Shown: positions 59,074-64,000 of the stretch, in pieces
How the letters are laid out: each line of letters starts with the position of its first letter
How positions within the stretch are numbered: the first letter of the stretch is position 1
Assembly: GCF_000508185.1 (NCBI RefSeq)
Contig: NZ_AYOY01000101.1
Span: 1 to 64,000 of the forward strand
From: Sphingobium sp. C100
GTDB lineage: Bacteria; Pseudomonadota; Alphaproteobacteria; Sphingomonadales; Sphingomonadaceae
Reading direction: 5' to 3'
Length of the DNA stretch: 64,000 bases
Translations under genes and position numbers: made by a program
Notes under the pieces: model-generated
What the model was told of the DNA's origin: nothing
Databases searched by the model: none
What the model saw: only the letters and a program-made list of their open reading frames with translations

Positions 59074-59786
59074 AGGGAGAGTTGCGTGCACTGGGGCTGG
59101 CCCATGGCCTGCTGCTCGGACTGCTGCTTGCATTGCCGCTGGTCGCATCGCCAAGGCTGCTGCCCTGGGCGGCCGAAGCCCTGTTCATCATGGGCGGGTT
59201 CCAGCTTCGCCTGGCCGACCGTCGGTGGGACATGCGCGGCGGTCCGCTGGGGTGGATCAGTCATATCCGCATGGCGCCCGGCCGCCTCCTCCCTTGGGGT
59301 GCAGCGGCGGTGGTCGCGCTGATCGCTCGCCGGACGCAGGATGCGCAGGCGATCATCGGCGCGGCCCTGCTATGTGAACTGCTGCTTTATCCGATGTGCG
59401 CGCATCTGATCGGCCGGCTGGCGCGGCCTTTGGCCGCTGCCCTGCTACTGCTGCTGATCGCGGGTCAGGCGGCGGCAGGCAGTGAAATGATGCGCTATAT
59501 GCTCGCATTCATCACCGGCATGACCGCCTGCCTGGTCTGGCTGCGCGGCCCGGACGGCGACGCGCGCGCCACCGGCCTGGCTTTTGCGGGGCTGAGCGCA
59601 GCGGTGGCCGCGCCGATGGCGGCTCCGCAGCTTCTGCCCTTCGCGGTGCCGGCTGGCAGCGTCTGCGCGGTGCTGGCGCTGGCCAACCTGTCCGTCCTGC
59701 GCCGCCGCCCTGTTCCATGGTGCAGCAACGGCGGCCAAGACCGGCTCAAGCGGGGGCTGTGGCCGATTCCGTCATGGCTTTCCTGA
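59070..59786 (+). CDS. Polytopic membrane protein of unknown function
   Basis: The 238-residue protein has six or seven helices, beginning MKGELRALGLAHGLLLGLLL, with RLADRRWDMRGGPLGWISHI as a cytoplasmic loop. The start overlaps the ligase stop (ATGA), placing it in the polysaccharide operon. No family motif is visible. Its last 41 bp overlap the convergent PfpI gene. Confidence 0.75.
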   Translation: MKGELRALGLAHGLLLGLLLALPLVASPRLLPWAAEALFIMGGFQLRLADRRWDMRGGPLGWISHIRMAPGRLLPWGAAAVVALIARRTQDAQAIIGAALLCELLLYPMCAHLIGRLARPLAAALLLLLIAGQAAAGSEMMRYMLAFITGMTACLVWLRGPDGDARATGLAFAGLSAAVAAPMAAPQLLPFAVPAGSVCAVLALANLSVLRRRPVPWCSNGGQDRLKRGLWPIPSWLS

Positions 59787-60300
59787 AGGCCTCGACGAAG
59801 GCGGGGATATCATCGGGTTTGCGGCTGGTGATCAGATTGCCATCGACCACGACCGGCTGATCCACCACCTGCGCGCCCGCATTGGCAAGATCCGTGCGGA
59901 CCGATGGCCAGGACGTCACGGTTCGGCCACTAACGCAGCCGGCCTCCACCAGCAACCAGGGACCGTGGCAAATGGCGGCGACGGGCTTGCCTGATGCAAC
60001 GAAATCGCGGACGATGCCCACCGCCTTGTCGTTCATGCGCAAAGTATCGGGATTGGCGACGCCGCCGGGCAGGATCAAGCCGTCATAGTCATCGATCCGC
60101 ACCGCATCCAGGGTGATGTCGGGACGAATCGTGTCACCTTTCTTGTCATGCTCCATGCCCTGGATCGGATCGGTACCCGGCGATGCGAGCGTCACGCTGG
60201 CGCCGGCATCCAGCAGCTTTTGCCGGGGTTCGAATAATTCAGATTGTTCGAAACCGTCGGTCGCGACGATCAGGATGCGGCTCTGCTCAATGGCTGGCAT
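59746..60300 (-). CDS. DJ-1/PfpI-family protein
   Basis: From ATG 60300 (MPAIEQSRILIVATDGFEQS) the protein has 184 residues. The catalytic nucleophile elbow is PVAAICHGPWLLVEA (Cys-His), with acidic partner in FEQSEL and the YDGLILPGG turn, as in PfpI/YhbO. These stress proteins have protease, deglycase or chaperone activities reported in other bacteria, still debated. It is divergent from topoisomerase IB across 103 bp and overlaps the membrane protein gene at its 3' end. Confidence 0.92.
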   Translation of the reverse strand: MPAIEQSRILIVATDGFEQSELFEPRQKLLDAGASVTLASPGTDPIQGMEHDKKGDTIRPDITLDAVRIDDYDGLILPGGVANPDTLRMNDKAVGIVRDFVASGKPVAAICHGPWLLVEAGCVSGRTVTSWPSVRTDLANAGAQVVDQPVVVDGNLITSRKPDDIPAFVEAFRKAMTESATAPA

Positions 60301-60357
60301 GTCATTCTCCTTGAGTTGGGGGATGCCCATCAACGGCCGATCCCGCCCTGGAGTTGC

Positions 60358-60382
60358 GGAACGAAGCGATGAACAGCGGGTT
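60358..60382 (+). promoter_or_regulatory. Candidate EcfG-type promoter of the topoisomerase IB gene
   Basis: GGAAC at 60358-60362 is followed, 16 bp later, by GGTT ending at 60382; the consensus is GGAAC, 16-17 bp, CGTT. It lies 21 bp before the ATG. One -10 base differs. Confidence 0.35.
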
Positions 60383-60403
60383 TTGCGCCATGAGAAGGAA
60401 AAC

Positions 60404-61411
60404 ATGGCCCAATCCGCCCTCGTTCACACCAACGACACCAGTCCCGGCATTACGCGCCGCGCTCTGAAGCGCGGCTGGGCCTATTATGACGGCGATGGCA
60501 ATCGCATCACCGACCGGGAGGAAATCGACCGACTGAACGCGATCGCCCTGCCGCCGGCCTATCGCGACTGCTGGTTCTGCCCCTCGCCCCATGGCCACAT
60601 CCAGGCAGTTGGTTATGATGATCGGGGGCGCAAGCAATATCGCTATCATCCCGATTTCCGATCCGCCCGCGAGGCGGAAAAATATGGCGGCTGTCCCGAC
60701 TTCGGCCGAGCCCTGCCCAAATTGCGCGCGCGCCTCGATCGCGACCTGTCGAAACGCAGCCTGCGCAAGGAACGCACCATGGCCGCCGTCGTCCGGCTGC
60801 TCGATCTTGCCAAGCTGCGCGTGGGCAACGAACATTATGCGACCACCAACAAGAGCTTCGGCGCGACCACCCTGCGGCGCCGTCACCTCGACATTGACGG
60901 GCGCACACTGACGCTGCGTTATCGCGCCAAATCGGGCAAGGTGCATCAACTGTCCGTCACCGACACCCGGCTGCTGCGCTTCGTGCGCCAGGTGCAGGAT
61001 CTACCGGGGCAACATCTGTTCCAATATCTGGACGAAGACGGGGAAGCCCGGCCGATCAGTTCCAGCGACGTCAACGCCTATATCGCCGAAGCCATGGGCG
61101 CGCCCTTCACCGCCAAGCATTTTCGCACCTGGGGCGCATCGACCATCGCCTTCCAACAGTTGGCGGCGGGTCATGTGTCGATGAAGGATATGATCGCCCC
61201 GGTTGCGCAGGCGCTGGGCAACACGCCGGCGATCAGCCGCAAATCCTATATCCACCCTGCCCTGATCGCCCTGTGCAAGGATGGGCAGGATGAATGGCGC
61301 GCCGGACTTCGCCTGCCGCGCCGCACCCGCTATCTTTCCCGCGAAGAGCGCGGCCTGATCCTGTTCCTCGACGAAATCGCGAACTGCGCACCACTTGCCG
61401 CAGCGGCTTGA
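60404..61411 (+). CDS. DNA topoisomerase IB, poxvirus-like
   Basis: From ATG 60404, preceded by AGAAGGA, the protein has 335 residues. The type IB signature is complete: RKERTMAAVVRLLDLAKLRVGNE, read in parts, KSFGATTLRRRH with an active-site Arg, the Lys of YRAKSGK, HFRTWGAS with Arg and the catalytic Tyr in SRKSYIHP. The enzyme nicks one strand and relaxes both kinds of supercoil without ATP. Such bacterial enzymes are non-essential and scattered in alphaproteobacteria, often with stress genes. Confidence 0.94.
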   Translation: MAQSALVHTNDTSPGITRRALKRGWAYYDGDGNRITDREEIDRLNAIALPPAYRDCWFCPSPHGHIQAVGYDDRGRKQYRYHPDFRSAREAEKYGGCPDFGRALPKLRARLDRDLSKRSLRKERTMAAVVRLLDLAKLRVGNEHYATTNKSFGATTLRRRHLDIDGRTLTLRYRAKSGKVHQLSVTDTRLLRFVRQVQDLPGQHLFQYLDEDGEARPISSSDVNAYIAEAMGAPFTAKHFRTWGASTIAFQQLAAGHVSMKDMIAPVAQALGNTPAISRKSYIHPALIALCKDGQDEWRAGLRLPRRTRYLSREERGLILFLDEIANCAPLAAAA

Positions 61412-61498
61412 ACCGCAGCGGGTTAATGCTCTACCCCAAAGGCCAAGCCCGCGGGTCCAAGGCCCGCCCCGACATCGTTTCAGCAAGACAGGACAGGC

Positions 61499-62665
61499 AT
61501 GGCCGATCCAAAAGACCCCGCCCTCCCCACAACTCCGTTGCGCGCGCCGAACCTTCAGGAAATGTGGCGTGCGACCAGCGACTGGTTCGCGGTGCATTAT
61601 GTCCAGATCCTGATCGCCATCGGCGCGGCGGTCGTCATCTATTTGCTGCTCGCGACGCTCAAGGAATTGGGCAAGCGGCACAAGGGGCGGCGCGGCGCCA
61701 CGATCGGCTACACCAATGTGCTGGGCCGCACCGTCGCCAAGACTACGCATTTCTTCATGGTGATGGTCGCCGCCCGGCTGGTCGCGGGCTATGCCGATGC
61801 GCCGCCCGTCATCAGCCGCACCGTTATTTTCCTCTTCACCATCGCCACCGTGCTACAGGCCGCGATCTGGGCGCGCGAAGTGATATTGGGCCTGATCGAG
61901 CGCAAGACGCTGGCGGAGGACGGCCAAGGCGAAACGCTGGCCAACGCCATGGGCCTGATCCGTGTGCTGGTAACGGTGGGTCTGTTCGCGATCGCGGCAA
62001 TCGTTGTGCTCGACAATCTGGGCGTCAACGTCACGGGCCTGGTCGCGGGTCTTGGCATCGGCGGCATCGCCATCGGCCTGGCGGCGCAGGGGATATTTTC
62101 CGACCTGTTCGCCGCCTTGTCGATCATCTTCGACCAGCCGTTCCGCCGGGGCGAGGCCATTTCCTATGACAACACCACCGCCACGGTGGAGAAGATCGGC
62201 CTCAAATCGACCCGGTTGCGCGCCCTGACCGGCGAGAAGAAAGTGATTTCCAACGCCAACCTGCTGCAAAAGGAAATCACCAGCTACCAGACGCTCGACC
62301 ATCGGCGCCTGAAATTCGCCATCGGCGTCATCTACCAGACGCCGCCCGACGTGGCCGAACAGATCCCCGACATATTGAAAGCCATCGTCGATGATCTGGG
62401 CGCGACATTCGTGCGTTCGGGCTTTGTCGGCTTTGGCGGGTCCAGCCTGGATTTCGAGCTGGAATTCGAAGTCTATCTGCCGGGATGGGACGACATCTAC
62501 CTGATCCGGCATAAGATCGGCCTCGCCATCCTGCGCCAGTTCAATGAACGCGGCATCGAGTTCGCCTATCCGACGCAGACGACATTCACCGCTGCGCCCG
62601 ATGGCCGCATGATCATGCCCTATGCGGAAGTGCAGCCGGTCAAGAGCGTCGATCTCGACCATTAA
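61499..62665 (+). CDS. Small-conductance mechanosensitive channel, MscS family
   Basis: The 388-residue protein has four helices before the pore: about residues 30-52, 72-95, 108-130 and 145-170, then the pore helix segment LVAGLGIGGIAIGLAAQGIFSDLFAAL. FDQPFRRGEAISYDNTTATVEKIGLKSTRLRA (read in parts) is the beta domain after TM3. It relieves osmotic downshock pressure in the inner membrane. It is larger than E. coli MscS, similar to the YbdG group. It follows topoisomerase IB by 87 bp. Confidence 0.93.
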   Translation: MADPKDPALPTTPLRAPNLQEMWRATSDWFAVHYVQILIAIGAAVVIYLLLATLKELGKRHKGRRGATIGYTNVLGRTVAKTTHFFMVMVAARLVAGYADAPPVISRTVIFLFTIATVLQAAIWAREVILGLIERKTLAEDGQGETLANAMGLIRVLVTVGLFAIAAIVVLDNLGVNVTGLVAGLGIGGIAIGLAAQGIFSDLFAALSIIFDQPFRRGEAISYDNTTATVEKIGLKSTRLRALTGEKKVISNANLLQKEITSYQTLDHRRLKFAIGVIYQTPPDVAEQIPDILKAIVDDLGATFVRSGFVGFGGSSLDFELEFEVYLPGWDDIYLIRHKIGLAILRQFNERGIEFAYPTQTTFTAAPDGRMIMPYAEVQPVKSVDLDH

Positions 62666-62743
62666 GGCGGATCGGCGCGGGGACGACTCGCCTCGTCGGC
62701 GCGCGCTTGCGGGCCACGGGGCGACGTTCTAGCCGGTTGCGCC

Positions 62744-63145
62744 ATGAACATTCTTCACGCCACGCTTGCCGCCGCTGCTTTCGCCGCGTCCCTCGCCACC
62801 CCTTTCACCGCCCATGCCGAAGGGCTGGGCGGTGAAATCAACTATGGCCGCGCTGATGGCCATTGGGGCACGGAGATCGGGGCGGGCTATGCGCTCGACA
62901 TGGCAGGATTCAGCCTGACGCCGGGCGGCGGCGTCTATCTTCGCGATGGCGAGACCAAGCTTTATGGCCGGGTCGAGGCTGCTTACACCATCCCGCTGTC
63001 CGCGACGATCGGCGCGGGCGCGCGCTTCAGCGGCGACGATGTTCGGCCCTATGCGACGCTCGCCATGCCGATCATCCCCAAACTGCGCGCCAAGGCCAAT
63101 GTCGGTCCCAAATATTATGCGGTCGGCCTGACCCTGGGCTATTGA
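62744..63145 (+). CDS. Small exported beta-rich protein, possible outer membrane barrel
   Basis: The 133-residue protein has a signal (MNILHATLAAAAFAASLATP ... TAHA). The mature part is Gly/Tyr-rich with alternating residues (INYGRADGHWGTEIGAGYAL, LYGRVEAAYTIPLSATIGAG) and ends in YAVGLTLGY, a terminal aromatic like beta-barrel outer membrane proteins. Five to six strands fit, fewer than a normal 8-strand barrel, so it may be a partial barrel or oligomer. No family is recognised. Confidence 0.75.
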   Translation: MNILHATLAAAAFAASLATPFTAHAEGLGGEINYGRADGHWGTEIGAGYALDMAGFSLTPGGGVYLRDGETKLYGRVEAAYTIPLSATIGAGARFSGDDVRPYATLAMPIIPKLRAKANVGPKYYAVGLTLGY

Positions 63146-63346
63146 CCAAAGTCGCGCCTCATGGGGGGCAGCGCTGCCGCGCTTGTCCGCTTCTTCCTCT
63201 TGCAGTCGATGCATAGCGGCCTTCGGATATTGCGTGCATCATGCGCGTTTTGCGCTTCGTCCGGGGATCGGTCCGGCGCCTGCCCTTTGCGTCAAGGTCA
63301 GAAGCGGGCATAGTTCGCCAGTTTCATATGGAGGAGACCGTTTTCC

Positions 63347-64000
63347 GTGACATCCCGCGAACTGACCGGTTTTCTGCCCCTTGACGACGCCCAGACCGCC
63401 CGTGCCGGCTGGCCTCGCCGTCTGTCCGACACGGCCTGGCGCACCGGCTTTGGCGCAATCGGCTGGCCCTGGCTGCTCGCCAGCCTGTCAGGCGGGCGCA
63501 AGGCGGACAAGCGCGCGCTGCTGGACGAGCTTGGCCTTGCCCATGACGCGCTGCCGCACCTGGGCAGCTGGAAGGCGGATGTCGGCTTCCTGCGCCACAT
63601 CGTACGGGAAATCGCCCGGCTGCGCCCGGCCCATGTCGTGGAACTCGGCGCGGGCGCGTCCTCGCTGGTGGCGGCGCAGGCGCTGCTCCTGCATGGCGGC
63701 GGACAATTGCACAGTTTCGATCAGCATGGCGGTTTTGTGGAGGCCACCCGTCAGTGGCTGGCGGAACATGGCCTTGCCGTGGATATTCGTCACGCCCCCC
63801 TGATCCATGACAGCAAGGACTGGCCGGGACGCTGGTATGCGATCGACGACTTGCCGGACCAGATCGACCTGCTCATCATCGACGGTCCACCCTGGAGCGT
63901 TCACCCCCTGGTGCGCGGCGCCGCGGACAGCCTGTTCGCGCGCCTGTCGCACAATGGCGTCGTCCTGCTGGACGACGCGGCGCGGCCGGGCGAACGGCTG
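63347..64000 (+). CDS. Class I SAM-dependent methyltransferase (3' end outside window)
   Basis: A GTG at 63347, with GGAGGAG upstream, opens a frame that runs to the window edge (218 codons). The motif HVVELGAGASSLVAAQALLL is SAM motif I, LHSFDQHGG the second strand and LLIIDGPPWSVHP the catalytic-side motif, resembling the Methyltransf_24 group used on sugars or small molecules. The first 70 residues are helical and basic. The 3' end is missing, so substrate and full length cannot be judged. Confidence 0.85.
   Translation, partial: MTSRELTGFLPLDDAQTARAGWPRRLSDTAWRTGFGAIGWPWLLASLSGGRKADKRALLDELGLAHDALPHLGSWKADVGFLRHIVREIARLRPAHVVELGAGASSLVAAQALLLHGGGQLHSFDQHGGFVEATRQWLAEHGLAVDIRHAPLIHDSKDWPGRWYAIDDLPDQIDLLIIDGPPWSVHPLVRGAADSLFARLSHNGVVLLDDAARPGERL

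Overview
The window is high-GC chromosomal DNA from an alphaproteobacterium, most probably a member of the Sphingomonadaceae (Sphingobium or Sphingomonas-like). The reasons are the protein style, HWE-type histidine kinase signalling, the rpmH-rnpA-yidD-yidC-engB cluster, an RNase E with an acidic insertion in its S1 region, and genes of the exosortase A (XrtA) associated polysaccharide type. Genus is an inference. The region is mostly core and housekeeping genome. I see no prophage, insertion sequence, integrase, CRISPR array or rRNA operon. One gene is cut by each window edge: a GH3 glycosidase at the left and a SAM methyltransferase at the right.

Layout. 1-5.4 kb: Tat-exported GH3 beta-glucosidase (partial), a Gdx/SugE-type SMR exporter, tRNA-Lys and tRNA-Tyr, RlmB, a lipoprotein, two intergenic repeats, a ferredoxin, an AlkA-type glycosylase. 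5.4-9.6 kb: a receiver-only response regulator convergent with an HWE kinase that overlaps murA, then a Crp/Fnr regulator. 9.7-18.6 kb: HNH nuclease, gluQ, HIG1-like protein, ATP:cobalamin adenosyltransferase, diguanylate cyclase, ergothioneine genes egtB-egtD, HAD phosphatase, DUF1176 protein, CNT nucleoside transporter. 18.7-24.6 kb: an exported intradiol dioxygenase lipoprotein with a two-component system, then four short regulatory or stress-type genes, a DUF805 protein and a small KQDGA-repeat protein. 24.6-35 kb: typA, an S10 carboxypeptidase, a DUF485-actP pair, a telA-xpaC-like pair with a small membrane protein, a PilZ protein, a lipoprotein methyltransferase and prfB.

35-48.5 kb: an interrupted gene, engB, yidC, yidD, rnpA, rpmH, a DsbA-like protein, a BepA-like protease, rne, then amiC and the class A penicillin-binding protein mrcA. 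48.5-56 kb: a PhnA-domain protein, thpR, a flavin/PPOX stress protein, DoxX, cstA-ybdD, XdhC-like protein, an S24 (LexA-like) repressor divergent from two small unknown genes, and an unknown membrane protein. 56-64 kb: a partial exosortase-A-associated polysaccharide cluster (GT4 glycosyltransferase, 40-aa membrane peptide, O-antigen-ligase-like protein, membrane protein), PfpI/DJ-1 protein, topoisomerase IB, MscS channel, a small exported beta-rich protein and a methyltransferase.

Themes. Envelope growth (murA, amiC, mrcA, yidC, bepA, dsbA-like), RNA handling (rne, rnpA, rlmB, gluQ, prfB, thpR) and stress signalling dominate. The most unusual items are the S24 repressor module with two palindromic operator candidates, the gene interrupted by an in-frame TGA, the four-gene operon headed by a tail-anchored LuxR-type HTH protein, a methyltransferase carrying a lipoprotein signal, and an AT-rich convergent intergenic region with helically phased TTRCAA units. 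Nothing here proves a wholly new system.
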